DNA of 64,000 bases, taken from contig DAOOIV010000002.1 in the NCBI GenBank assembly GCA_035384605.1, positions 62,001 through 126,000 on the forward strand. Direction: 5' to 3'. The notes below the pieces were generated by a model. That model did no database searches and was not told the origin of the DNA. It worked only from the letters and a program-made list of their open reading frames with translations. Below, one piece after another: positions 1 to 7,644 of this stretch. The stretch comes from Phycisphaerae bacterium. GTDB lineage: Bacteria > Planctomycetota > Phycisphaerae > UBA1845 > PWPN01. Numbering within the stretch: the first letter of the stretch is position 1; every line of letters begins with the position of its first letter. Made by a program: the position numbers and the translations under genes.

Positions 1-1409
1 TCGAATCGGCCTGCTCCGACCTCTCAGTCGCCCTGAGGGTCGTCGAAACGCTCGACGAGGCTTTCCAGACCATCGAGGCGTCGCCCCCCGACGTCACCCT
101 CCTTGATATGGGTTCCCCCGAAGGAGCCGGCCTTACGATGCTCGTGCAGCTTCGAGCCCGATGGCCAAGGCTTTGTGCCGTCCTGATCGCCGAGCGGGCC
201 CGCAGCGACCAGGCCATTGAGGCCATCAAACACGGGGCCATCGATTATCTCCTCAAGCCGCTTCGCCGCGAGGATCTCATCCATCACCTCAGCAACGCCC
301 TGCGGATCAGCCACGACATGATCGTCCCTGCGGTTTACGAAAGCTCCGATCGCGACCAGCCTGTTGACCGAATCGTGGGACAGTCTCCGGCGATCCACGA
401 AGTCTTCAAACTCATTGGCCTGATTGCCCCTCGTGAAGTGAACGTACTCATCACCGGCGAAAGCGGCACCGGAAAGGAACTCGTCGCCCGGGCCATCTAT
501 CAGCACAGCCGGCGAAAAGATCGGCCCTTCCTCGCCGTCAACTGCGCCGCCATCCCCGAAACGCTGCTCGAGAGCGAGCTCTTCGGAAACGAAAAAGGCG
601 CCTACACCGGCGCCGACGTCCGCCGCATCGGCAAGTTCGAGCAGTGCAACTCCGGCACCCTCCTGCTCGACGAAATCGGCGATCTGCCCCTCTCCACCCA
701 GGCCAAGCTGCTTCGAGTCCTTCAGGATGGCACCTTCCAGCGACTTGGCGGGAACGAAACGATCCACTGCGACGTGCGAATCCTCGCCTCTACAAACCAA
801 CCCATCGAGCAAATGATCGCCGAACGACGCTTCCGCCAGGACCTTTTTTATCGCCTCAAAGTCGCTTCCATCCACCTGCCCCCTCTGCGGGATCGCGACG
901 TCGACGCCGTCCTGCTGGCCCACTATTTCGTTCGTCGATTCAACCCCCAGATCGGCTCGAACGTGCAGAAGTTCTCCCCCGAGGTGATCTCCGCGTTCCT
1001 GAACTACCCCTGGCCGGGCAACGTCCGCGAGCTGGAGAATGTGATCAAGGCCTCCCTCGTTGTCGCCCGCGGTTCCGTGTTCCAGATCGGGTTCTTGCCG
1101 GAGCCCATTCGCGCCTGTGCCCGGGCTGGAGCACCCGCGCCCCTCGAGCCCCAGCCCGACGCCCACACTGAGGCCCGCGAACCCCATCTTCGAGAACTGT
1201 GTGCCCGGTTACTCGATCATCAGCAGTTCCATGGTCAGCTATATGAGCGAGTAATTCAGACCGCCGAGCGGGAGGTCATCCGCGCCTGCCTGGCACGCAC
1301 CAACGGCCAAATGGCCCCAGCCGCAAGGCTCCTGGGAATCACCCGAACCACCCTCCGAAAAAAAATGGCAGAGCTCAACATCAAGATCCGCAGGTCAGTC
1401 TCAGAATGA
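1..1409 (+). CDS. Sigma-54-dependent response regulator, NtrC family (5' end outside window)
   Basis: The reading frame is open from base 3, so the true start lies upstream of the window; the first visible residues match the second half of a receiver domain (PDVTLLDMGSPEGAGL). A central AAA+ sigma-54-interaction domain follows with Walker A GESGTGKE, the sigma-54 contact loop GAYTGA, Walker B LLLDEIG and an arginine-finger region. A Fis-type helix-turn-helix ends the protein (AARLLGITRTTLRKKM). The family binds enhancer sites and remodels RNA polymerase-sigma-54 after phosphorylation by a sensor kinase. The stop is TGA at 1407-1409. Twin upstream repeats and a sigma-54 promoter lie just downstream, so the next gene is a likely target. 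The phosphoacceptor region is only partly visible, so whether it is a canonical two-component regulator is not proven. Confidence 0.95.
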   Translation, partial: ESACSDLSVALRVVETLDEAFQTIEASPPDVTLLDMGSPEGAGLTMLVQLRARWPRLCAVLIAERARSDQAIEAIKHGAIDYLLKPLRREDLIHHLSNALRISHDMIVPAVYESSDRDQPVDRIVGQSPAIHEVFKLIGLIAPREVNVLITGESGTGKELVARAIYQHSRRKDRPFLAVNCAAIPETLLESELFGNEKGAYTGADVRRIGKFEQCNSGTLLLDEIGDLPLSTQAKLLRVLQDGTFQRLGGNETIHCDVRILASTNQPIEQMIAERRFRQDLFYRLKVASIHLPPLRDRDVDAVLLAHYFVRRFNPQIGSNVQKFSPEVISAFLNYPWPGNVRELENVIKASLVVARGSVFQIGFLPEPIRACARAGAPAPLEPQPDAHTEAREPHLRELCARLLDHQQFHGQLYERVIQTAEREVIRACLARTNGQMAPAARLLGITRTTLRKKMAELNIKIRRSVSE

Positions 1410-1417
1410 ATAAATAA

Positions 1418-1449
1418 CGATCTTCGTGGACGTTTAGCGATCTACGTGG
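1418..1449 (+). promoter_or_regulatory. Twin direct repeat, possible enhancer (UAS) for the NtrC-type regulator
   Basis: Two near-identical 12-mers, CGATCTTCGTGG (1418-1429) and CGATCTACGTGG (1438-1449), are spaced exactly 20 bp apart, about two helical turns. They sit about 100 bp upstream of the sigma-54 promoter at 1547. That is the usual distance for NtrC-family enhancer sites. A short inverted repeat, TGGCTA-N5-TAGCCA (1447-1463), overlaps the second copy. Binding by the adjacent regulator is inferred only from position and spacing. Confidence 0.45.
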
Positions 1450-1546
1450 CTATTTACTAGCCAGATATGGCCGACACTGTCTCGCCTCCCGTTTTCTTAA
1501 ACTATTGTTTCAAAATCACTTACAGAAACAAGTGAGGCTTGGACCA

Positions 1547-1563
1547 TTGGCACGGCAGATGCC
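1547..1563 (+). promoter_or_regulatory. Sigma-54 (RpoN) -24/-12 promoter
   Basis: The sequence TTGGCACGGCAGATGCC matches the sigma-54 consensus TGGCACG-N4-TTGC, with GG at 1549-1550 and GC at 1561-1562 separated by the required 10 bp. The only mismatch in the core is A for T in the -12 element. Transcription would begin near 1574 and run into the DksA/TraR-like gene at 1753 with a leader of about 180 nt. It is directly downstream of a sigma-54 activator gene, which strengthens the call. Confidence 0.7.
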
Positions 1564-1752
1564 AGATCTGGAACCTGCGGAGAGCCTGTCTGTTCGACAA
1601 CCCTCGTGCGCGGCTTTGGGGAGTCAACTGTCCACAAGGGTTGTCGAACTGTTGGCGGATTCCGGGATCAGGATGGCTTCATGGACCGGCTCCGGTTACC
1701 GCTGGCACGACGGCCCCGGGGAGGGCAGCATCAGCCGAAGGAGGACTTGCCA

Positions 1753-2178
1753 ATGACAGGGTATACAACATCTGCGGATTGGAGAACCGATACGCCTCCC
1801 TCCGGCATTCCTGTGCCCGCTCGCGTCACTGAAGGGCGCGGTGATTCTTCATTGCCATTGGAGATCTTGGATGAATTGCGCCAGATTCTCCTTGAACGCC
1901 GCGCGTCCCTCTCCCAACAGCTTGCTGCACTCGAAGCAGAGGCAGCCGTCTGCCAATCCCGCCTGTCAAGCAGCCCGGCAGACCCCGCAGACAGGCGACG
2001 GGCCGCCTGGGAGTGCGCTCTCTCCCGCACCAACATCAACCGCAAAACGAGCCTTCTGTGGGAAGTCGACCAGGTGCTTCGGCGCATGGACGAAGGAACC
2101 TACGGTTTCGACGTGACGACGGGAGCCCCCATCCCGATCGAACGGCTCCGTGAGATTCCGTGGGCAAGACACGCGTGA
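1753..2178 (+). CDS. DksA/TraR-like protein lacking zinc-finger cysteines
   Basis: This 141-residue protein has a central coiled-coil stretch (LEILDELRQILLERRASL and following) and a C-terminal block GTYGFDVTTGAPIPIERL ending IPWARHA. That block matches the end of DksA/TraR-family proteins (GTYG...TGEPIP..RL.A.PWAR). DksA-type proteins bind RNA polymerase through the secondary channel. The CxxC pairs of the zinc finger are absent. The start at 1753 is chosen because AAGGAGG (1738-1744) lies 8 nt upstream, although the frame is open further 5'. It follows a sigma-54 promoter, so expression may be under the adjacent NtrC-type regulator. A regulatory role is likely from the family, but the target is unknown. 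Confidence 0.75.
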   Translation: MTGYTTSADWRTDTPPSGIPVPARVTEGRGDSSLPLEILDELRQILLERRASLSQQLAALEAEAAVCQSRLSSSPADPADRRRAAWECALSRTNINRKTSLLWEVDQVLRRMDEGTYGFDVTTGAPIPIERLREIPWARHA

Positions 2179-2418
2179 ATACCCCAGCCGAGAACGGCTT
2201 GATCCCCATTCCCCCTGAGTTGAAACTCTTCGCAACGCCCGCCGACTACACTGTGGGTGTTCTTCTTGCCCCCCAACAGCCGATGTACACTTCAGAACGA
2301 CGTGGCGGCAGGCTCGGCACGCCCGTAGGTGGTTGCATCAACAGCCCGGCGTCATATCATGGTGCCGGATGGGAGAGCTTGTGGAGAGAATTGACCCTGA
2401 GCCAGGGACGGCTTCCCT

Positions 2419-4422
2419 ATGGTGAAGCACAAAAAGCATTCGGACGGCGGACAGATGCTCATGGCGTTTGCGTCGCCCGCAAACGCCGGTAAAGGCAACG
2501 GGAACAGGACGACATCTCCTGCTGCGGCCCAATCAGCCGCCAAGGCAGCCGACGCGCATTCGACACCGCGATCGACCGCCAAGCCCGGCCCGAAGTCCGG
2601 CCGCGACGACACCGATGACAGAAAGCCCGCCCGTTCCAGGACAACACACGCCACGGCCGAGTCCATGGCCAAGATGCAGCGAGACATCTCCGTCTCCGAG
2701 TTCTTCGCCAAAAACCGGCACCTCTTGGGTTTCGACAACAAGCGCAAGGCCCTGCTGATGTGCGTCAAGGAAGCCGTCGACAACGCCCTCGATGCATGCG
2801 AGGAGGCCGGCCATCTGCCGGAAATCGAAGTCCGGATCGCACAGACCGCCGAAGAACGCTTCCGGGTGACCGTCAAGGACAATGGCCCCGGCATCGTCAA
2901 ACAGCAAATCCCCAACGTGTTTGGAAAGCTGCTCTACGGGTCCAAGTTCCATCGACTCAAGATGTCCCGCGGCCAACAGGGCATAGGCATCTCCGCGGCC
3001 GGCATGTACGGCCTGCTCACCACCGGCAAGAGCGTCAAGATCACCTCGCGGATTTCACCGAAGAAAGACGCTCACTACTACGAGATCCAGATCGACACAA
3101 AGAAGAACGCGCCCAACATCGTCAAGGATGAAACCATCAAGGTCGACTGGGACACCGGTACTCAGGTCGAGATCGAACTCGCCGGTTCATACAACAAAGG
3201 CCGGCAGTCGGTCGATGAGTACATCGAGCAAACCGCCATCGCCAATCCGCACGTCCGGATCCACTTCCGCCCGCCGGTCGGCGAACCCGTCACTTACGAC
3301 CGCGGCACCGACGTCATGCCCGCGCAGACCCAGGAGATCAAACCCCACCCACATGGCGTCGAACTCGGACTGCTGATCAAAATGCTTCACGATACCAAGT
3401 CTCACTGGCTCAGCGGTTTTCTTCAGAGCGAATTCTGCCGCGTCGGGCCGAAGGTTGCCGAGGAGATCTGCCAGGCCGCCAGGCTCAGCCCCAGGGCCCA
3501 CCCGAAGCGCATCGCCCGCCAGGAAGCCGAGAAGCTTTACGAGGCAATCCAGAAAACCAAGCTGATGTCGCCGCCGACCAACTGCCTGGCACCCATCGGT
3601 GCCGAGCAGATCCTGACCGGCCTGCTCAAAGGCGTGAAAGCCGAGTTCTTCACCGCCTCGACGCGCCCCCCTGCCGTCTATCGCGGAAACCCCTTCCAAA
3701 TCGAGGTGGGACTGGCCTACGGCGGCTCGCTGGGACCCGACCCGAAGGCCGAAAATGAAGGCGACTCCGAAGTGGCCGTCGATGCCCTGAGGGCCTTCAG
3801 ACGCGGCGGTAAGCTCAAGACCGGCAACGGCAACGGCTCCGGCTCGCAGATGCTGGCCCGGGTGATCCGCTTCGCCAACCGCGTCCCGTTGCTCTACCAA
3901 CAGTCGGCTTGCTGCATGTACAAGAGCGTTATTGACGTCGATTGGCGCCGTTACGGCTTGTCCCAGAGCAGCGGGGCCTTGCCGCAGGCCCCGATGGTGG
4001 TGCTCGTCCATATGGCCAGCGTGTGGGTTCCGTTTACCTCGGAGTCCAAGGAGGCCATCGCCGATTACGATGAGATACGCGCCGAGATCAAGCTGGCCCT
4101 GCAGGACTGCGGCCGAAAACTGTCCGCCTATCTCAACCGCCGGCGCAAAATGAAGTACCAGGGCGAGAGACGAAGCATCTTCGAGAAGTACATCACCGAG
4201 GTGGTCAACGCTTGCGCAACCATCAAACGAATCAACAGGACCGAGTTGTGCGAGAACCTCCTGGCTATGTCGAAGAAGGCGACTGCCCAGGCCGATGACC
4301 AGCTCGACAAACATGGCAAGCGCGTCGGCGGGGATTCCGAGTACGGCGAGAATACCGTGGTGGTCGAGCAGCAGGACGAGGCATCGGGCAATCCCGGTCC
4401 CCTTTTCCAGGCGACGGGGTGA
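2419..4422 (+). CDS. top6B: DNA topoisomerase VI subunit B (ATPase subunit)
   Basis: Topoisomerase VI is a type IIB enzyme (A2B2) that relaxes and decatenates DNA by ATP-driven double-strand passage; this subunit holds the ATPase. The GHKL motifs are visible: N-box EAVDNALDACE (about 118-128), G1 DNGPGI (154-159) and G2 RGQQGIGISAAG (184-195). An H2TH region and a transducer domain with the conserved LLYQQSACCMYKSV-type segment follow. Length is 667 aa, with roughly 80 N-terminal residues rich in Ala, Pro, Lys and Ser that precede the conserved core. The ATG at 2419 has only a weak upstream AGGGA, so the start could be internal. top6A follows on the same strand, separated by a decayed gene. 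Common in archaea and patchy in bacteria. Confidence 0.93.
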   Translation: MVKHKKHSDGGQMLMAFASPANAGKGNGNRTTSPAAAQSAAKAADAHSTPRSTAKPGPKSGRDDTDDRKPARSRTTHATAESMAKMQRDISVSEFFAKNRHLLGFDNKRKALLMCVKEAVDNALDACEEAGHLPEIEVRIAQTAEERFRVTVKDNGPGIVKQQIPNVFGKLLYGSKFHRLKMSRGQQGIGISAAGMYGLLTTGKSVKITSRISPKKDAHYYEIQIDTKKNAPNIVKDETIKVDWDTGTQVEIELAGSYNKGRQSVDEYIEQTAIANPHVRIHFRPPVGEPVTYDRGTDVMPAQTQEIKPHPHGVELGLLIKMLHDTKSHWLSGFLQSEFCRVGPKVAEEICQAARLSPRAHPKRIARQEAEKLYEAIQKTKLMSPPTNCLAPIGAEQILTGLLKGVKAEFFTASTRPPAVYRGNPFQIEVGLAYGGSLGPDPKAENEGDSEVAVDALRAFRRGGKLKTGNGNGSGSQMLARVIRFANRVPLLYQQSACCMYKSVIDVDWRRYGLSQSSGALPQAPMVVLVHMASVWVPFTSESKEAIADYDEIRAEIKLALQDCGRKLSAYLNRRRKMKYQGERRSIFEKYITEVVNACATIKRINRTELCENLLAMSKKATAQADDQLDKHGKRVGGDSEYGENTVVVEQQDEASGNPGPLFQATG

Positions 4423-4606
4423 GCCGGCTGCCGGGATCTCTCCGGCCCACGCCAACGGGAGACGCGACGCGTCGCCCGTCAGCCTCAAGCTCCGCAAAGC
4501 CGCTGGTCATGGTTTGTGGCACCAGAAACCGCTGGAATCGTGGCGTATGAAGATTGCTGATGTGACCACCTCGATGACTCCCGTGTGTTCCTCATGGGAG
4601 GTTGAG

Positions 4607-4877
4607 ATGAAGGCCCAACGAGCAGGGGCGAACGCCCCGGAAAGGCTTCGTCGGACCGTTCAGCCGCTGCTCGCGGCCGAAATACCTTTTATCGTGATGG
4701 GTGGCAACGCCGTGGCCGCAAGGGATGAAGGTGCAGTCCCCAACACCAGCCATGCCGGCTTGATGGACGATGCTCCTGCAGAAGCAGATTCCTTCGGAGC
4801 TTCGGCCCCGCCTGCAGAAGATCCGCGTCAACCCAAATGGACGAGTGAAGAGACGTCGACGCACGGAGGATGTTTGA
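4607..4877 (+). pseudogene. Remnant of a nucleotidyltransferase-type protein gene
   Basis: An ATG at 4607 with GGGAGG 5 nt upstream opens a frame whose first half reads LRRTVQPLLAAEIPFIVMGG followed by NAVAARDEGAVPNT. This resembles the start of nucleotidyltransferase-fold proteins (IPYAVMGGNAVAAW..R.DE.AVRNT.DVDLL). The catalytic DxD that should follow is lost (NTSHAGLMDD). A second piece in a different frame, IPSELRPRLQKIRVNPNG (about 4788-4841, frame closed by TGA at 4875-4877), looks like the C-terminal tail of the same family. The parsimonious reading is an internal deletion plus frameshift that left both ends. It ends exactly at the top6A ribosome binding site. The family assignment comes from motif memory, not a search. 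Confidence 0.5.
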
Positions 4878-6038
4878 TTGGCCAGAACTAAATCAACTGT
4901 TCCGGCGAGCGGCTCCGGAGGCAGAACCAGTGCCGCCGCAAAAGCCAAAGCGAAGGAAACGGCCCGCAAGATCGAAGAGCTTGCGGAGATGATCGTCGAG
5001 AACGCCAGGAGGCGCAAGAGCCCCAAGCTCGAAATCCCCATCCGGGCCCTCTCGAACGTCAACTTCAACCCCAAGAAAGCCATCCTTGAGATGGGCGACG
5101 CCTCCCAGACCCGCCAGTTTTTCGACCTGTCCATGGCCAGGAAGTTCATGCAGACCATGCTGGTGGCCGCCCAGTGCAAGAAGCTTATCGACGAGGAAAA
5201 GACTTCCTCAATTCGTGGTCTGTTCTACCTCTGCAAGCACGACGTGGCCGGCAGTAAGGAGAAAACCTTTAATGACCAGGATGAGTCCGATCCGATCATT
5301 GAGGATCTCGAGGTCACTATCGACGCGCTTCGCGAGGAACTGCATGTCTATGCCAGCAACCGCGGCAACCTGGTCGGGCCGATCACGCTTGTGGACGACG
5401 GCAATACGCTTGATTGTATGCGAATGGGCTCGGCCGGTTATGCCGTACCGAGTATCTGCGAGCCCGATGTGATCCAGTTCAAGAAGTGCAGCGCCAAGTA
5501 CATCCTCCATGTCGAAAAAGATACCGTCTGGCGGCGCTTCTACGAGGACCGCTTCCACGAAAAGCACAACTGCATCATAACTCACGGCAGCGGACAGCCC
5601 ACCCGAGGCATGCGACGGCTGCTGCGACGCATGCATGACGAGCTGAAGCTGCCCGTCTACTGCCTGCTCGATAACGACCCCTGGGGATATTACATCTACT
5701 CCGTGATCAAGCAGGGCTCCATTAATCTCGCCTATGAAAGCCGACGCATGGCCGTCCCGCAAGCCAAGTTCATTGGCGTGTCCAGCTTTGACTACGAACG
5801 CTGCGGCCTCACGGACGACGTCAAGATCGGTCTGGATGACAAGGACATCAAGCGGGCCAAGCAGATCCTCGAGTACCCCTGGTTCCAGGGCAAGAAGCAG
5901 TGGGAAAAGGAAATCCGCAAGATGATGCAGAACGGCTTTAAGATGGAAGTCGAAGCCATGATCAACAAGCGGCTCACGTATCTCACCGAAGAGTACGTGC
6001 CAATGAAGATCAAGGACCCGAAACAATGGTTGGATTGA
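4878..6038 (+). CDS. top6A: DNA topoisomerase VI subunit A (Spo11-like DNA-cleaving subunit)
   Basis: The 386-residue product is the DNA-cleaving subunit that partners Top6B. The winged-helix 5Y-CAP domain carries the motif SSIRGLFYLCK, with Tyr117 at the position of the catalytic tyrosine. The Toprim domain includes ITHGSGQPTR and the metal-binding LLDNDPWGYYIYS. The start is TTG at 4878, chosen because GGAGG (4865-4869) sits 8 nt upstream and no in-frame ATG fits. The first 30 residues are Ala/Lys/Ser-rich, like the extension on Top6B. The stop at 6036-6038 is followed by an inverted repeat. Length and motif order agree with archaeal Top6A, so the gene looks intact. Confidence 0.93.
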   Translation: MARTKSTVPASGSGGRTSAAAKAKAKETARKIEELAEMIVENARRRKSPKLEIPIRALSNVNFNPKKAILEMGDASQTRQFFDLSMARKFMQTMLVAAQCKKLIDEEKTSSIRGLFYLCKHDVAGSKEKTFNDQDESDPIIEDLEVTIDALREELHVYASNRGNLVGPITLVDDGNTLDCMRMGSAGYAVPSICEPDVIQFKKCSAKYILHVEKDTVWRRFYEDRFHEKHNCIITHGSGQPTRGMRRLLRRMHDELKLPVYCLLDNDPWGYYIYSVIKQGSINLAYESRRMAVPQAKFIGVSSFDYERCGLTDDVKIGLDDKDIKRAKQILEYPWFQGKKQWEKEIRKMMQNGFKMEVEAMINKRLTYLTEEYVPMKIKDPKQWLD

Positions 6039-6048
6039 AGAGAGAGCG

Positions 6049-6112
6049 GTCAGCGATCAGCTTTCAGCTCTCGAAAATGTTTCTGGCCGATGGCTGACGG
6101 CTGATCGCTGAC
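6049..6112. repeat. 13-bp perfect inverted repeat after top6A
   Basis: GTCAGCGATCAGC (6049-6061) and its exact reverse complement GCTGATCGCTGAC (6100-6112) flank 38 nt. The right arm is preceded by a partial direct copy (GGCTGACGGCTGATCGCTGAC). It lies between top6A and the acyl-carrier gene. There is no U-tract, so it is not a classical terminator; a REP-like dispersed element is possible but cannot be tested in this window. Confidence 0.45.
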
Positions 6113-6131
6113 AACTTCTTTGGAGTTCCCC

Positions 6132-6377
6132 GTGCTCGAAGCGATTCGTCAATGCATGTCCCGTGCCATGAAGCTCGACGCGACGACGCTCGCGTCCATC
6201 ACCGAGCAGACCACGGCCGCTGATGTCCCCGGATGGACCTCCGTGGCTCATCTCTCCCTGATCCTGGAGCTGGAGAGGACCTTCAAAATCACCTTCGACA
6301 ACGACGAGATCGTCTCTATGGGCAGCGTGACGGCAATCATCCAAGGACTCAAGGCCAAAGGCGTTTTCGGAGGATGA
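6132..6377 (+). CDS. Acyl carrier protein-like protein
   Basis: This 81-residue protein has the size and pattern of a phosphopantetheine carrier. The attachment region reads GWTSVAHLSLILELE, where Ser aligns with the DSL serine of ACPs (the Asp-Ser-Leu is replaced by Thr-Ser-Val). The downstream helix, FKITFDNDEIVSMGSVTAII, matches the ACP helix II-III acidic region. GTG at 6132 is preferred because GGAG (6122-6125) lies 6 nt upstream; TTG at 6120 is an in-frame alternative. No fatty acid or polyketide gene is adjacent, so it may serve a specialised acyltransfer. Function beyond carrier fold is not shown. Confidence 0.75.
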   Translation: MLEAIRQCMSRAMKLDATTLASITEQTTAADVPGWTSVAHLSLILELERTFKITFDNDEIVSMGSVTAIIQGLKAKGVFGG

Positions 6378-6621
6378 TACTTCCTGCACGAGCGCGCTCT
6401 GCGGGAGAACGGCACGACGTGTTATCATGCCCGCACCGACCGGATTCACTCTCCGGCGACACCGACGATGACTTCATTGCTCTCCCTGCAATCTTTTCTC
6501 AGTCCCAGTGCTGCGTAGGGTGCCTACCAGATCGCGGCGTTCACGCCGGGATTGGCGAACGGCGTGGCAGCAATTGGTGTCCTTCCGGGAAGCCTGCATA
6601 GCGTGACTTTTTCCGACGTGG

Positions 6622-7170
6622 TCATCCGCCGCCGATAACGGCGAGACTTTGCCGGTAGTTCCTGGGTATCCGGTGTTCGGGCTGGGCGGCGAGCTCTACG
6701 GCGCGGTGCCGCAGTTCGGTCAGGCAGTCGAAGGGGTCGATTTCGTCGCTTTGGCAGGTGTGTATGAGGCTCATGAACAGGTCGCCGACGTGGGCCCCGT
6801 GCAGGGTTCTGTAGAACAGGGCGTTTTTTCGATGCAGGATCGCCCGCTTCAGAGTCCGTTCGACAACGTCGTTATCCAGCAGGGCTCCGGGCTGACGCGC
6901 GAAGACGGTCAGCTTCTGCCAGTGCTTGGCCAGGTAGGTGATGGCCTGGCCGAGCGCTGAGTTGGGCTCCACCAGCCGTTCATCGAACTGCCGGATGCAC
7001 CAGGCCCGGAGCTGCTCCATGATCGGGCCGCTCTCGGCCTGGTGGAAGGCCAGCCGCCGCTCCGGCAAAAAGCCTCGTTCGCGGGTGATTGCGTCGTTCC
7101 GGTTCTCATCCGCCGTCCTCCATGCACGCTCGCACCGGCCGCGGACAATATCAGACGCGTCACGATTCAT
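6622..7170 (-). pseudogene. IS66-family transposase, 5'-truncated
   Basis: About 150 residues match the C-terminal third of IS66 transposases: RNDAITRERGF, HQAESGPIM, VEPNSALGQAITYLAKHWQK, then LLDNDVVERTLKRAILHRKN and the closing SLIHTCQSDEIDPFDCLTEL. The catalytic E of the DDE set lies in the DNDVVERTLK block. The upstream helix-turn-helix, zinc-finger and first two catalytic aspartates are absent, and the sequence beyond about 7150 shows no relation to transposase. No accessory orf1/orf2 of IS66 or terminal inverted repeats are recognisable. It is a dead fragment that marks past IS activity between the topoisomerase region and the polysaccharide genes. Confidence 0.85.
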
Positions 7171-7644
7171 CCAGGCTTACCGAAAAAACACGATCCAGAG
7201 AAGTCCGATGGCGGAATCCCGCGCCCGGTGCTGCACCTTGTACACCGCGCAACGGGCCACAAACCGGTCAAAACCGCGACAAAGTCCCCATATCCTGCAA
7301 TTCGCAAACCCCGTTGGTAACGTGGTTTGCGCGTCTCGGACTGTGCGGTCGTGGGCTCCAGGCCAGGTGTTGCCGGTCCGGACCTGGTCGCCCGCTTTTG
7401 GTGGGCACACTCCCAGGAAGATCTGCCACATGGCGACCCTACCGGGCTTCGCCTGGGCGGCAGTCAAAGGCGTCCCCTCTTCTGCTCAGACCCGGCCCAA
7501 TCTCGAAAAACAAGTTATCTCACCCCCCCGTGTAACCGAAATACCGAAGAGAGGCTGTGGGTCTCCGCCCTGGAGGGCGGACAGCCTGGCTTGGAGGGTC
7601 CGGGTGACGGCGAGCCTGGATCCTCTTTTTTATGCGCCTTCACA
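7171..7644. other. Intergenic stretch without a supported gene
   Basis: No frame in these 474 bases has family resemblance or a good ribosome binding site. Small palindromic features are present: GCAAACC/GGTTTGC arms around 7303-7330 and TCCGCCC-TGGA-GGGCGGA near 7564-7581. Neither is followed by a U-tract on either strand. It probably holds the eroded 5' side of the IS66 insertion and the 3' flank of the secreted beta-helix gene. Confidence 0.5.

Noticed and set aside
7177..7467. 96-codon minus-strand frame downstream of the beta-helix gene
   Set aside because: No ribosome binding site, and composition and pattern do not resemble a protein family.
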